Source: Gastranaerophilus sp944325835 (GTDB lineage: Bacteria; Cyanobacteriota; Vampirovibrionia; Gastranaerophilales; Gastranaerophilaceae). From it: a stretch of 64,000 bases of DNA. The notes under the pieces are model-generated. The model did not search any database. It was not told the DNA's origin and saw only the letters and a program-made list of their open reading frames with translations. Shown here piece by piece: positions 1 through 9,339 of this stretch. A program made the position numbers and the translations under genes. The DNA is taken from NCBI GenBank assembly GCA_963931575.1, contig OZ007029.1, positions 1 through 64,000 on the forward strand, given 5' to 3'. Positions within the stretch are counted from its first letter, which is position 1; every line of letters begins with the position of its first letter.

Positions 1-1309
1 TATACGTATATCTATTAAAGAAGCAAATAAATTTGATATTGATGATGAAAATGAATTAACATACCAATTAGATTTTCTAACCGATGCTGAAATTAATGAG
101 CCTAAAGAAAATGAATATTGGATAGAAATAAAAAAGATTTTAATGTTTGAAGATATAGAAGATGCAAACAATTTGGCAGATTCTATTAGCGATGAAAATG
201 AAAAATTAAAACCATATATAAAGACCATTCGCACTAATTTAAGACGAGTATATGATGTTTTATGTGGAGAAAATAAAATAGTCAATTTTTATAATGTTAA
301 GCAAAAATCATTGGATGAAATTCTTGATATTTTTGTAAGAGTTAATAGCGGAGGAACAGTTTTAACAAAAACAGATTTGTTAATGTCTACTATCGTTGTC
401 CACTGGAAAGAGGCACGCTCTATTTTCGATGAATTTGTAGAAAAATTAAATGAAGACAAAAAATTTAGATTTGATACAGACTTGATAGTAAGAACAGCTT
501 TATGTTTAATAGGACAACCCGCAAAGGTTGAAGTTAAAAAATTTAATAGCAGAGTTGTAGGCGAGATTGAAAACAACTGGGATAAAATAAAGCAGGCTAT
601 AGAAAAAATGGCAGATATTTTAAAAAGCTTTGGTTTTACAAATTCTACCATGACATCTTATTTAGCAACTATCCCGATATCTTTATACATATATAACAAT
701 GGGGATACTAAATCAGAGCAAGCTAAACAAAATATACGAACATATATAACTATATCACTTATAAATCAGATATTTGGTAGAGCTTCTAATAGTGTCATTG
801 ATAAGTTTAAAAAGAGTTTAAATGAAGAAAATTCTTTTTCAGCTTTAATGAATAGATACAAAAATGATTTTATAATTACAGACGAAACGCTAGAAGAAAT
901 TCTGACAAGAAATAAAAAAGATGCCTATTCATTAATGATATTGACATTCCTATATCCTGAAATGAAATATGAACAAATATCTTTCCATCAAGACCATATG
1001 CACCCAGAATCAAAATTTAATAAATCTGAATTAGAAAGCAAAGGACGAAATTGGTTTGATATAAGGAATTCAATTCCAAATTTACATATTCTAAAAGGTG
1101 ATGAAAATCAATCTAAAAACGATATAACTCTTGAAGAATGGGTTGCGGAAAACCCTAATTTTAAAGATAAATTTATAACTGATGAGAATATGAATTTTGC
1201 ATTTGATAATTTTGAATATTTTTATAACCATAGAAAAAACAATATAAAAAATGATTTAATTAGTAAACTTGGAAATTTTTATATAGCTGAAACAACGATA
1301 CAACAATAA
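1..1309 (+). CDS. DUF262 / GmrSD-like protein with HNH-like C-terminus (5' partial)
   Basis: The frame is open from the window edge, so the N-terminus lies outside; the first ATG seen (143) is internal. A motif reading IFVRVNSGG, typical of the DUF262 (GmrS/ParB-like nucleotide-using) fold, is followed by a helical region. Near the C-terminus DHMHP and then an N-L-x-I-L...N-x-x-K pattern match the His-Me finger (DUF1524-like HNH) seen in GmrSD type IV restriction enzymes that cut modified DNA. By family knowledge this is probably a nuclease acting on modified or foreign DNA; the target is unknown. Other restriction genes lie downstream on the same strand. Family call is firm, function inferred. 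Confidence 0.8.
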   Translation, partial: IRISIKEANKFDIDDENELTYQLDFLTDAEINEPKENEYWIEIKKILMFEDIEDANNLADSISDENEKLKPYIKTIRTNLRRVYDVLCGENKIVNFYNVKQKSLDEILDIFVRVNSGGTVLTKTDLLMSTIVVHWKEARSIFDEFVEKLNEDKKFRFDTDLIVRTALCLIGQPAKVEVKKFNSRVVGEIENNWDKIKQAIEKMADILKSFGFTNSTMTSYLATIPISLYIYNNGDTKSEQAKQNIRTYITISLINQIFGRASNSVIDKFKKSLNEENSFSALMNRYKNDFIITDETLEEILTRNKKDAYSLMILTFLYPEMKYEQISFHQDHMHPESKFNKSELESKGRNWFDIRNSIPNLHILKGDENQSKNDITLEEWVAENPNFKDKFITDENMNFAFDNFEYFYNHRKNNIKNDLISKLGNFYIAETTIQQ

Positions 1310-1317
1310 AATTGACA

Positions 1318-1656
1318 ATGGAAATTTTAGATAAATTAGCAAAATCAAAATTCAGGAGCAGATTTAAGCTCAGGGCAAAAGAACTTGAATATATTAAGGA
1401 AAAAGGTCTTGATAAGATTTGTTCTCATGCCTGCGATTTTATTCGAGATAGAGTTGCTCCGGCAGAACCTGCAAACGATGGAAAACAAACTCCAATGCGT
1501 GGACATCCAGTTTTTATTGCTCAACACGCAACCGCAACTTGCTGCCGCGGATGTATAGAAAAATGGCACAAATTTCCGCAACATAGAGAATTAACTGCAA
1601 CCGAACAAGAATATCTTGTTTCTGTCATTATGGAATGGATTAATTTACAATTATAG
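1318..1656 (+). CDS. DUF4186 family protein
   Basis: The 112-residue protein matches the DUF4186 pattern closely: an N-terminal SKFRSRF-like segment, then PANDGKQTPMRGHP and QHATATCCRGC blocks with paired cysteines. The family has no established function; the Cys/His content suggests metal binding (inference). It follows the DUF262 gene by 8 bp, so the two are probably cotranscribed. A TTG at 1312 two codons earlier is an alternative start; the ATG was preferred because neither has a clear Shine-Dalgarno and coupling to the upstream stop is likely. Confidence 0.8.
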   Translation: MEILDKLAKSKFRSRFKLRAKELEYIKEKGLDKICSHACDFIRDRVAPAEPANDGKQTPMRGHPVFIAQHATATCCRGCIEKWHKFPQHRELTATEQEYLVSVIMEWINLQL

Positions 1657-1703
1657 TAATCAATATAAGTATATTTATGATAATATTGTGTGGGGAGTAT
1701 TAA

Positions 1704-2471
1704 ATGACAGAAAATCAGTACTTACTAAATATCATCAATAAGTACATAGCATCACAAATTTCAGATATAATATTAAGGAATACATTACAGGGCTTATTAC
1801 TTGAAATTCAACAGTGGGCAAACATTTACTTATTAGATATTTATATTTCAGGTTCAAGAGCCAAAGGTACGGCAATAAAAGGTAATTCTGATATTGATTT
1901 CTTAATATCTTTATCCTCAACGACCCCTGGTACATTATGTGAAATTTATGATTCTCTTTATAGTTGGCTTAATACAAAAGGATATCAAGTACGAAAACAA
2001 AATGTTTCCTTGGGCATAGCATATTATGGATATAATATTGATTTAGTACCTGCACGAAAACAATCTGGCCATACAAATTATCATTCTTTATATTGTAGAA
2101 AACGTAATTCTTGGATGCAAACTAACATACAACAACATATAAATTATGTTATAAATTCAGGAAGAATAAATGAAATAAAAATTATAAAAATATGGGCGAA
2201 GCTGCTCAAATTAGATTTCCCTTCGATTTACCTTGAACATATAGTTATAGACGCTCTCAAAGGCAAAAACAAAGGCAATGATTATTTAGGAAGAAATGTT
2301 ATGACTGTTTTTCAATATATAGTTGATAATTTATTAACGGCAAGAGTTATCGATATCTCAAATTCAAATAATATTATATCTGATGAGTTAACACAAAATG
2401 AAAAGGCCGTTATAGTTAATAACGCAAAAGAATCAAAACAACAAAAATATTGGGAGCACATAGTATGGTAG
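1704..2471 (+). CDS. Nucleotidyltransferase, Pol-beta / CD-NTase-like fold
   Basis: Residues about 48-66 carry the nucleotidyltransferase signature: GSRAKGT followed by a D-I-D pair, with a third acidic residue in a YNIDLVPA strand near residue 113. These are the metal-binding positions of the Pol-beta superfamily. The size (255 aa) and helical C-terminus with no other recognised domain fit a CD-NTase/OAS-like enzyme rather than the small MNT toxin partner. A GGGGAG ribosome site lies upstream of the ATG. The 3' end overlaps the next gene (ATG inside the stop region), indicating translational coupling with the DUF6602 protein. Substrate and product cannot be told from sequence. It may be a signalling enzyme for an immune pair, but no CBASS effector with a SAVED or TM domain is adjacent. 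Confidence 0.75.
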   Translation: MTENQYLLNIINKYIASQISDIILRNTLQGLLLEIQQWANIYLLDIYISGSRAKGTAIKGNSDIDFLISLSSTTPGTLCEIYDSLYSWLNTKGYQVRKQNVSLGIAYYGYNIDLVPARKQSGHTNYHSLYCRKRNSWMQTNIQQHINYVINSGRINEIKIIKIWAKLLKLDFPSIYLEHIVIDALKGKNKGNDYLGRNVMTVFQYIVDNLLTARVIDISNSNNIISDELTQNEKAVIVNNAKESKQQKYWEHIVW

Positions 2472-3208
2472 AAACTAACGTTGAAAATGAAAGAATGCAA
2501 CATCTGTTTATGGTTCTACAAAAGAAAATGCAATCAGAGTTAGAGGGAGCCAGGGCAGTATTGGAACATACAACGACATTAGGCGATACTTGCGAATTAA
2601 AATGGATTGATTGGTTAAAGAAGTATTTACCTGAAAGATATTGTATAGATAAAGCATTTATTATTGATTCTAAGGGAAATTTAAGTCAGCAAATAGATGT
2701 AGTTATTTATGATAGACAATATACTCCTTTTATATTTAATGATGGTGGTGCAATTTATGTTCCAGCAGAAAGTGTTTATGCTGTTTTTGAAGTTAAACAA
2801 ACCCTCAATAAAGAGAACTTAGAATATGCAGCTGAAAAAGCGGAATCTGTTAGAAATTTACATAGAACTTCTACCTCCATTATTCATGCAGGGGGCAAAT
2901 TTGCTCCAATAAGTCCAAAACCACTAATAGCAGGAATATTAACATATGATTGTGAATGGGTAAATGGGTTGAATGACACATTTATAACAAATTTAAAAAC
3001 ATTGCAAGGCAGTAAAATTCTTAATTTAGGTTGTTCATTGACAGTAGGGACATTTTATATAAATTCAGAATCTGATAGATTACAAGTAAGTATTGCAGAT
3101 GAATCATTAATTTATTTCTTTCTAAAATTATTTAAAGAACTACAAAAGATAGGCACAGTTCCTGCAATGGATATAGATGAATATGGTAAATTTTTAAATT
3201 ATTTTTAA
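2465..3208 (+). CDS. DUF6602 protein, PD-(D/E)XK nuclease-like
   Basis: The 248-residue protein has the DUF6602 layout: a G-D-x-x-E segment near the N-terminus, then SQQIDVVIYD and, about 35 residues on, VFEVKQ. The D...E-x-K spacing is that of a PD-(D/E)XK nuclease core (family knowledge; catalysis not shown). The ATG at 2465 is chosen over a TTG at 2450 because GGGAG at 2452-2456 is correctly spaced for it. It overlaps the nucleotidyltransferase stop codon, so the two proteins are very likely made together. Nuclease role is an inference. Confidence 0.7.
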   Translation: MVETNVENERMQHLFMVLQKKMQSELEGARAVLEHTTTLGDTCELKWIDWLKKYLPERYCIDKAFIIDSKGNLSQQIDVVIYDRQYTPFIFNDGGAIYVPAESVYAVFEVKQTLNKENLEYAAEKAESVRNLHRTSTSIIHAGGKFAPISPKPLIAGILTYDCEWVNGLNDTFITNLKTLQGSKILNLGCSLTVGTFYINSESDRLQVSIADESLIYFFLKLFKELQKIGTVPAMDIDEYGKFLNYF

Positions 3209-3355
3209 TACTAATGCGTATTGTAACGAGCATTGGGTGAATAGAATAGATGATGCACTTAATATTATTTTCATTCGTTATCTAAAAACAGCTAAAATAT
3301 TTAGACTATGTTTAAACTTATTTTTTTGATACCCTTAAAGAAAAAGGAGTTAGAC

Positions 3356-4261
3356 ATGGCTGTACCTGATTTTCAATCATTAATGAATCCTGTTTTAAAT
3401 TTGTATGAAAAGAAAAATGTAGAATTGCGTCCACGTGATATTGAGGATGAAATTGCTGAATTATTTAATTTATCAGAAGAAGATAAAAATCAAATGATAC
3501 CTAGCAATATTGAAACTATCCTTCGTAATCGTGTTAATTGGGCAGTCTATTACTTATTTAGAGCCGGATTATTAGATAGACCTAAAAGAGGCTATTATAA
3601 AATTAGTGAGGCTGGTGTACAAGAAAATAAAACAGGAAATAAGATAAATATTGGGTATTTAAAGAAATTTCCATCTTTTGTAGATTTTTCAAATATTGAA
3701 AATAAGAAAAATTCTGATGCGGAGAACATTATCGAAACTGATGAATGTCAAACTCCTGATGAAATGATATCAAAAGCGCAAGCTTTATATTCTGATAATC
3801 TTCAAAGCGAACTATTAGAAAAATTAAAACAAGTTGATCCTGTTAAATTTGAAAAAATAGTCTTACAACTTATGGAAAAGATGAATTATGGCATCGGGTC
3901 TATGACAAAAATGAGCCATGATGGTGGTATCGACGGAATCATTGACGAAGATGAATTAGGTCTAGAGAAAATTTATCTTCAAGCAAAAAGATATTCAGAT
4001 AATAAAGTTAATGAAAAGGAAATGCAAAATTTTGCCGGAGCACTTGGCTGTTCAACCGTACGTAAAGGTGTATTTATAACTACAAGTTTTTTCGATGAAA
4101 AAGCAAAACAAAAAGCTGCTTCTGTTCAGGGAAAAGTAATAAGACTCATTAATGGTGATGAACTAACAAAATTAATGATAAAACATAATGTTGGTGTTCA
4201 GCCTAAAACGACAATAGAAATTAAAAAGCTAGATGAAGATTTCTTTGTTGATGAAGGTTGA
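3356..4261 (+). CDS. mrr: Mrr-type type IV restriction endonuclease
   Basis: The 301-residue protein has an N-terminal winged-helix Mrr_N domain (about 1-90) and a C-terminal Mrr_cat PD-(D/E)XK domain. The catalytic pattern is visible as GGIDGII followed by LQAKRY, the usual D...Q-x-K arrangement. Mrr enzymes cut methylated DNA. The ATG at 3356 is preferred over one at 3308 because AAGGAG at 3344-3349 fits it and the added residues are unlike the family. It stands alone on the plus strand and is convergent with three small minus-strand genes. Confidence 0.9.
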   Translation: MAVPDFQSLMNPVLNLYEKKNVELRPRDIEDEIAELFNLSEEDKNQMIPSNIETILRNRVNWAVYYLFRAGLLDRPKRGYYKISEAGVQENKTGNKINIGYLKKFPSFVDFSNIENKKNSDAENIIETDECQTPDEMISKAQALYSDNLQSELLEKLKQVDPVKFEKIVLQLMEKMNYGIGSMTKMSHDGGIDGIIDEDELGLEKIYLQAKRYSDNKVNEKEMQNFAGALGCSTVRKGVFITTSFFDEKAKQKAASVQGKVIRLINGDELTKLMIKHNVGVQPKTTIEIKKLDEDFFVDEG

Positions 4262-4495
4262 TTACATTCTTTCTATATACCAGTTGCTATTTCCAAAATG
4301 ATTAAAGTTCCAATGGAGTTCAAAATAAAAATTAAACTCCAAAGAATTGTCATCTTTGAAGTTCCAAGAATATTTATTTAGTTGTGTTTTGCGGTAACTT
4401 TCAAACGCATCCTGAATTTCTTTTGAAAACTTTATCCTGAATTCAGAGTATGGAATATCCAACGTTTCTTTTGTTAATTTATTTTTCAAAATCAT
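4262..4495 (-). CDS. Small hypothetical protein
   Basis: Not recognised. The protein is about 77 residues, charged, with an aromatic C-terminus (F-Y-F-E-L-H-W) and no membrane segment. An alternative ATG at 4525 would add ten residues; 4495 is preferred because a GAGAG stretch precedes it and it overlaps the end of the upstream small gene in the usual coupled way. It is last in a three-gene minus-strand set (4895 to 4262) and abuts the mrr stop codon. Confidence 0.5.
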   Translation of the reverse strand: MILKNKLTKETLDIPYSEFRIKFSKEIQDAFESYRKTQLNKYSWNFKDDNSLEFNFYFELHWNFNHFGNSNWYIERM

Positions 4496-4679
4496 CTTCA
4501 AACTCTCTGATATTATCAAGTTCAATATTATATCTTTTGCCGGTTTTATCTACACAGGTCGCAAAATCTACTATTTTATCGGTATATTTGTTTTCCCACA
4601 AGCAAATTAACAAACCGATTTCTTGAGTTTTTAAATTCAAAATCTTTATTCCGTATAACTTATAATCCTTTTCAACCAT
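4479..4679 (-). CDS. Small hypothetical protein
   Basis: Not recognised. The 66-residue soluble protein alternates short beta-prone segments with charged turns; its central CVDKTGKRY resembles CVAPDGERY in the gene just upstream, so the two may be distant paralogs. A start at 4679 is supported by AAAGG eleven bases upstream and by the 3-bp gap to the preceding stop. It overlaps the next gene by 17 bp. Confidence 0.55.
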   Translation of the reverse strand: MVEKDYKLYGIKILNLKTQEIGLLICLWENKYTDKIVDFATCVDKTGKRYNIELDNIREFEDDFEK

Positions 4680-4682
4680 AGT

Positions 4683-4895
4683 TTAACCTTTCGTTATTGT
4701 AATATCTGCGTATATCTCATCTGGCTTATCTGGGTCAATCAAAAAATCTTTATCAAATACATATCTTTCGCCATCCGGAGCAACGCAGCCAACAATATTG
4801 TTTTCGCCAAAACATACAACCGTAAATTCTTCGCTATCTTTTTCAAACCAGCCTTTTAGCTTTTTTAATCTGTACTTTTTGCCAATCTCAATCAT
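4683..4895 (-). CDS. Small hypothetical protein
   Basis: Not recognised. The 70-residue beta-rich acidic protein has a GDWF-like opening (KKLKGWFEKDSEEF) and shares a C-V-A/D-x-x-G-x-R-Y core with the following gene. A good AAAGGAG ribosome site precedes its ATG. It heads the three-gene minus-strand set between mrr and the small-terminase-like gene; such small beta proteins are common phage or island accessory genes, but no function can be assigned. Confidence 0.6.
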   Translation of the reverse strand: MIEIGKKYRLKKLKGWFEKDSEEFTVVCFGENNIVGCVAPDGERYVFDKDFLIDPDKPDEIYADITITKG

Positions 4896-5055
4896 AGTGT
4901 GCTCCTTTCAAACTACAACATTCATCACTCTTTCTATGGCAAACATCAACTCTAAATCTTAAAATCGTATCATATAGACACATTTGGGACTTGATGTTTC
5001 TGTGAACCAGAGTTATCCTGTGTGTACCAAAACTTTATTTACCCCGAGGTTAACT

Positions 5056-5511
5056 ATGAAAAAACACACATTGGCACAAGATGCCTTTAAACTCTATGCT
5101 GAAAAATTTATGTCGTTAGAAAATATCGCGAGGCAGCTTCATTTGAACGAAAGAACGCTCCGTCGATGGAAAAAGTCTGATAATTGGGAAACCAAAAGAG
5201 CTGAATATATTCGGACTAAAACGACATTGCATTCTGATTTATATAATTTTACCCGAAGTTTGATAAATTCTATCGAAAAGGATATGGAGAATAACGGTAA
5301 AGTCGAGCCTGCAAGATATTATGCTGTTACTAAAATGCTGAAATTGATTGGACCGGTTAAATCTTATGAGGATGAAGTGATAAGTGAAAAACAAAAAACT
5401 AAAGAGGAAAAGCCAAAAGGATTAACTCCGGATGTTATAAGAGAAATTGAAGAACGAATTCTCGGCATAACTCACGAGGAAATTTGTGAACACGATTTGA
5501 ACACCGATTAA
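5056..5511 (+). CDS. DUF1804 / Mu gp27-like small terminase, HTH protein
   Basis: The 151-residue protein opens with a helix-turn-helix (MSLENIARQLHLNERTLRRW, residues about 17-36), followed by WETKRAEYI and a helical region, the layout of DUF1804 proteins that act as the small terminase subunit of Mu-like phages. The ATG at 5056 is chosen because GAGG at 5046-5049 precedes it; a TTG at 4984 would add unlike residues. No large terminase or portal gene is nearby, so it is an orphan phage gene on the plus strand inside the defence island. Confidence 0.65.
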   Translation: MKKHTLAQDAFKLYAEKFMSLENIARQLHLNERTLRRWKKSDNWETKRAEYIRTKTTLHSDLYNFTRSLINSIEKDMENNGKVEPARYYAVTKMLKLIGPVKSYEDEVISEKQKTKEEKPKGLTPDVIREIEERILGITHEEICEHDLNTD

Positions 5512-5529
5512 ACACCTTTTAAACGGCAT

Positions 5530-5751
5530 TTAAATTTCGACATCTTTTTCATGGTCTATAAAGAATGCATTCAAAACATCTGCATCATTCCGCAGATGCT
5601 TAATTACCGGTGCCAAATTATAGCACTCTTCAATCTCCGGTTGATTTGCAACAAAATAATCAATAACAACTGCTGTGTTATAAATATTTTCCGACCACTT
5701 GCTTAATTGCTTAAACTCTTTCGGAGTAATATTCAATCCGACTTTTTCCAT
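5530..5751 (-). CDS. Small hypothetical helical protein
   Basis: Not recognised. The 73-residue acidic, mainly helical protein has a perfect GGAGG ribosome site five bases before the ATG, which supports it being real. It is convergent with the small-terminase-like gene (18-bp gap) and lies just downstream of gajB on the same strand. It may be a phage accessory gene or a relic linked to its neighbour. Confidence 0.55.
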   Translation of the reverse strand: MEKVGLNITPKEFKQLSKWSENIYNTAVVIDYFVANQPEIEECYNLAPVIKHLRNDADVLNAFFIDHEKDVEI

Positions 5752-5799
5752 ACAACCTCCTTTATAGTGTCGTATACATCACTCTAACCAAAGTGAAAG

Positions 5800-7407
5800 T
5801 CAAGTTAAATATACATCTTTACGAAGGATTACCAAATCCTCTCTTGTTAAAAATCTTGAAACAATTCCATCTTTAATCTGCTGTTGAGCATTATATCTTT
5901 TTGAAGAAGTAATGAAAATACATACTTCTTTTGCTCTTGTAATTGCTACATAGTGCAAATTAATATCTTCGTCATAGTTGTTGTTTTTTATTGAAGCATA
6001 AGAAGGAATTATATAATCATATAAATCAAGATGAATCACAAATTTAAATTCTAAACCCTTAGATTTGTGTATTGTCATAATCTGAATTTCATCGTTTGCA
6101 ACGGGTTCATATGATGATAAAGAGATTGAATTTTTTAATACAGCTTTTAAATGATCAATAGCAATGGAAGATTTATTATTAGGGGCAATAATTTCTGCAA
6201 TTTTTAAAAAGGTATCGACATTTTCTATTAATTTTATTTTATCAGTATTTTTAAGTTTTTTTAGATATTTTACGACTTTATCCCTATTGCTATCTTCTTC
6301 TGTAAAATATTTATCCATATAATCTGTTAGTAAAGCTTTTGTGTCAAAAATAAAAAATAATATTTCGATAAACAATGTCGCCCATATTTCAGAACATTCA
6401 TCTAAGACTGTGTTTATTATATATTTGTGTGTTGTTCTCATATTTTCGTTAATTAGTTTTCCTGTTGTATCACCCCTAACTAAAATAGCTATGTCTCTGT
6501 TATTTAGTATCGAAAAAGTTTTTTTAATATTTTGTATATGAGTATCTATATATTTTGCAATATCAGCCTGCGTTCCTTGTATATTAATATGATAAACTCT
6601 TACTTCTTTTGTAGTTGATTCCGATGGACTTAAAAAGTTTTTAGAATAATTGACAATACTAGGGTGGCATCTGTGGTTTTTTGTAATTCGTAAAGAATTG
6701 AAATCTTTTCGTTTATCAAGAGTTATTAAATATTCAGAACTTTTTTGTGCAAATCCAAAAATAGCTTGATCTACATCGCCTACTGCGATACCACTGATTC
6801 CTGAACCAACAAGATAACAAAATAAAACATATTGAAAATACCCAGAGTCTTGGAATTCATCAATAATAATGTAATCATATTTAGATTTCAAATATAATCT
6901 AGCAGTTTTTACTCTTTCATATACACAGCAGCCAAGAGCACCAATTAACTCTAAAAATATAATTCCAGATTTGTAATAGCTATTCATAAAAGAAATTTGT
7001 ATGTCATTGGGTTTATTTTTTAATCTTTCAATTTCTGATGCGATTTGATATTCCTCGGGTCTATTTTCCAAAATTTCTTTATAAGATTGTATTCTCAATT
7101 CTTCTGTAGGAGTCCCAAATAATCTTGGTAAAAATGGAAAAATAAGTTCGGAAATAAAAAATTTATCTATAGTTCCAAAAAACGATTGTTTTTTATCGAT
7201 ACCTCCAGAAAGAGAGCGCTGCCTTAATTCGTTACTGGCTTTATTAGTGTATGAAATAGCAATTATTCCCTTATTACTTGATAATGATTCAAGCATTTTT
7301 TTAATTTTAACAGATAAAGTATACGTTTTGCCACTACCAGGATTTGCAATAACAACAATATTTCCAGGACAATCTATTATTTTTTTCTGTTCATCAGTTG
7401 GTTCCAA
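5800..7407 (-). CDS. gajB: Gabija protein GajB, UvrD-like helicase
   Basis: The 535-residue superfamily 1 helicase has all the main motifs: Walker A ANPGSGKT (about 22-29), Walker B IIIDEFQDS, VGDVDQAIFGF, NHRCHPS, a TIHKSKGLEF motif V and AITRAKE motif VI. The length is close to characterised GajB (about 490-510). It starts with TTG directly at the gajA stop (TAATTG), with GGAG eight bases upstream, so the two are coupled. In Gabija, GajB joins GajA to cut phage DNA. This copy appears intact, but its partner gene is frameshifted. Confidence 0.88.
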   Translation of the reverse strand: MEPTDEQKKIIDCPGNIVVIANPGSGKTYTLSVKIKKMLESLSSNKGIIAISYTNKASNELRQRSLSGGIDKKQSFFGTIDKFFISELIFPFLPRLFGTPTEELRIQSYKEILENRPEEYQIASEIERLKNKPNDIQISFMNSYYKSGIIFLELIGALGCCVYERVKTARLYLKSKYDYIIIDEFQDSGYFQYVLFCYLVGSGISGIAVGDVDQAIFGFAQKSSEYLITLDKRKDFNSLRITKNHRCHPSIVNYSKNFLSPSESTTKEVRVYHINIQGTQADIAKYIDTHIQNIKKTFSILNNRDIAILVRGDTTGKLINENMRTTHKYIINTVLDECSEIWATLFIEILFFIFDTKALLTDYMDKYFTEEDSNRDKVVKYLKKLKNTDKIKLIENVDTFLKIAEIIAPNNKSSIAIDHLKAVLKNSISLSSYEPVANDEIQIMTIHKSKGLEFKFVIHLDLYDYIIPSYASIKNNNYDEDINLHYVAITRAKEVCIFITSSKRYNAQQQIKDGIVSRFLTREDLVILRKDVYLT

Positions 7408-9166
7408 TTATTCTTCTCCATACATTTTTTCAACGATCTCTTTGCATTTGTACAAAGGGGCTAGTAATGATTTATTTTGAAAACCTATCAATAATTCTTT
7501 GTTTACTTCAAGAAAATCATATATATTAATTCCCTTATGTTCTTTCATTTTATTTACTAAATTTTTGAAATCTTCTTCTTGATAATGCTTCTTTAATTGT
7601 TCAGACAAAGTACTATTGTACAAATCTGTTTCGAAATCAACATTAGCCAAAAATAAATTGTTCTTATTTAACACTTTCATATAAGAATTAATTTTACTTT
7701 TTATAGCATCAGTCTTTAATTCTTCTTTTACACAACTTCTAGAAAAAGATGTTTTATTATGTTTTTTACCGTGTGATAAAATATGGTGGAAATCTAATAA
7801 ACGTTCCAATCCCGCCAAACGATATTCAGAAGTGTCTTTTATTTTAAAAATATCATTATCTGTCCTAATAACTACAGGAATATTAAGCTTAGAAAAAATA
7901 TCTATATATGGTTTAAATCCGATACCATCAACGGTAATAATACTTATGTTATACTTATCTATATTAAAATCATCATTCATTGCAGAAAATGCTTTATAAA
8001 ATAAACATTCTGACACACCCCTCTACTAAAAATACAACATCCGCAAAAAATGCTTCTGCCGGAATAATATTAAGTCTATATCCAAAATTTGAGAAAGATT
8101 CTTCTATTAATTTGGAAACTCCATCTTTTGCGGCTTTGGTACCTTCGGTAGTTGCATATAATTTAATCATAAAGTTTGGATCAAATTCACAGGCAATTTG
8201 CGGAGAATGCGTAGTAATAATTATTTGAGAATCGAATTTGTTTGTTAAATATTTAGCCAGCCCTCTTTGTTTATGTGGATGTAAGTGTGCTTCTGGTTCT
8301 TCTATACAAAAGAAGGTAACACCTTCTTTTTCCCTAGAAGTATTTTTATTTGCCCACATTGCTAAATATATTTGATTAGCTTTTCCATCACCGCCAAGAC
8401 TAATAGCTTTTCCTTTAAAAGAAGATAATAAATTTAAATTATTGATATACTGGTTTGTATCAATATCTCCAGCGCTAAATGTTATGTCTTCACTTTTTTG
8501 TAAGTTTAGTTCACATAATTCCTTATTTAAACTTTTAGTTGCGGAGCTTACATATGATAGTTTGTTTACATCAACACTAACTTCTTCAAGCTTATTTTTT
8601 ATGTCATTTTCTAGTACACAGTCATTATCTTTTGTTTCATCATCGCGAGAATCTTTAACTTCTTGTAGTATCTTAGCCTGTTCTTTTTTAATATAATTCC
8701 TTAAATCTCTATTACTGTTTACATATTCTAAATTTAGTACTCTTAGATAGTATCTGCTCTGAAATTCTGTCAAAGAATTTTCATCATAACCTTCTAACAA
8801 TTGATACTGCTTTTCTCCGGTCGAGGGGCTTCTTGTTGCTACGTATTTTAATATTAATGTATTATCATCTCCTATTTTATCTTTAAACTTAGCCCTTATA
8901 CAATCGTCACTGCTAGTAGGTTCAAGAATTTCATTAAAATAAATAGTAATTTCAAATTTATTTGTATCTTCAAATGCATAAAAATCTGTATCTTCTGGTT
9001 CTATATCATTTTCTGATAAATTTCTGTCTAATAGTAGCCTTAACGCATATATAAAATTTGATTTCCCAATATTATTAGCACCAAAAATTAAATTCTTATC
9101 ACCTAAATTTACGGTAATGTCCTTAAAATTTCTAAAACCTTTTATTTTAACTTTTGAAATCTTCAT
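7408..9166 (-). pseudogene. gajA: Gabija protein GajA, OLD-family ATPase/TOPRIM nuclease, frameshifted
   Basis: Two frames together encode one GajA. The upstream part (to about 8020) has the SMC-like ATPase: Walker A FGANNIGKSN near residue 33 and a C-terminal EEPEAHLHPHKQR signature. The downstream part holds the TOPRIM domain with ISIITVDG and RTDND. The break lies in a GGGG run (CCCC at 8018-8021). With three G's the frame reads through as FLVEGVSECLFYKAF, the exact TOPRIM VEG-x-S-E motif, giving about 585 residues, the usual GajA length. So the gene is either inactivated by a one-base insertion or the base is a sequence error. A TATAAT-like -10 lies at 9212-9217, right beside the hsdS inversion repeat. 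Confidence 0.85.
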
Positions 9167-9234
9167 GAATTAACACTCTTACCCCTTTCTGTCTTTAAAA
9201 ATACCATAATAATTATACTTTTTAAACATTTTTT

Positions 9235-9339
9235 GGTTCTGATAATTTGCCTTATGAGAAGGTGGGTAAAAATGAACCTGTATGCATAGCTGACGAAGTT
9301 CCGTTTGATATCCCCGATTCCTGGGAATGGGTAAGATTG
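9235..9339 (+). repeat. hsdS inversion repeat A, left copy
   Basis: This 105-bp segment, coding for LPYEKVGKNEPVC...WEWVRLG, is inverted relative to 12811-12915. The first 77 bp differ at only four positions; the rest is more diverged. Recombination here would exchange the first TRD and everything inside it. Confidence 0.85.

Noticed and set aside
1704..3208. Calling the NTase-DUF6602 pair CBASS
   Set aside because: No SAVED, TM, phospholipase or other known CBASS effector domain, and no Cap2/Cap3, is seen in either protein or the neighbours.
7408..9166. Programmed frameshift in gajA
   Set aside because: The G run is only four bases and no stimulatory hairpin or shifty codon pair was seen; mutation or sequence error is simpler.
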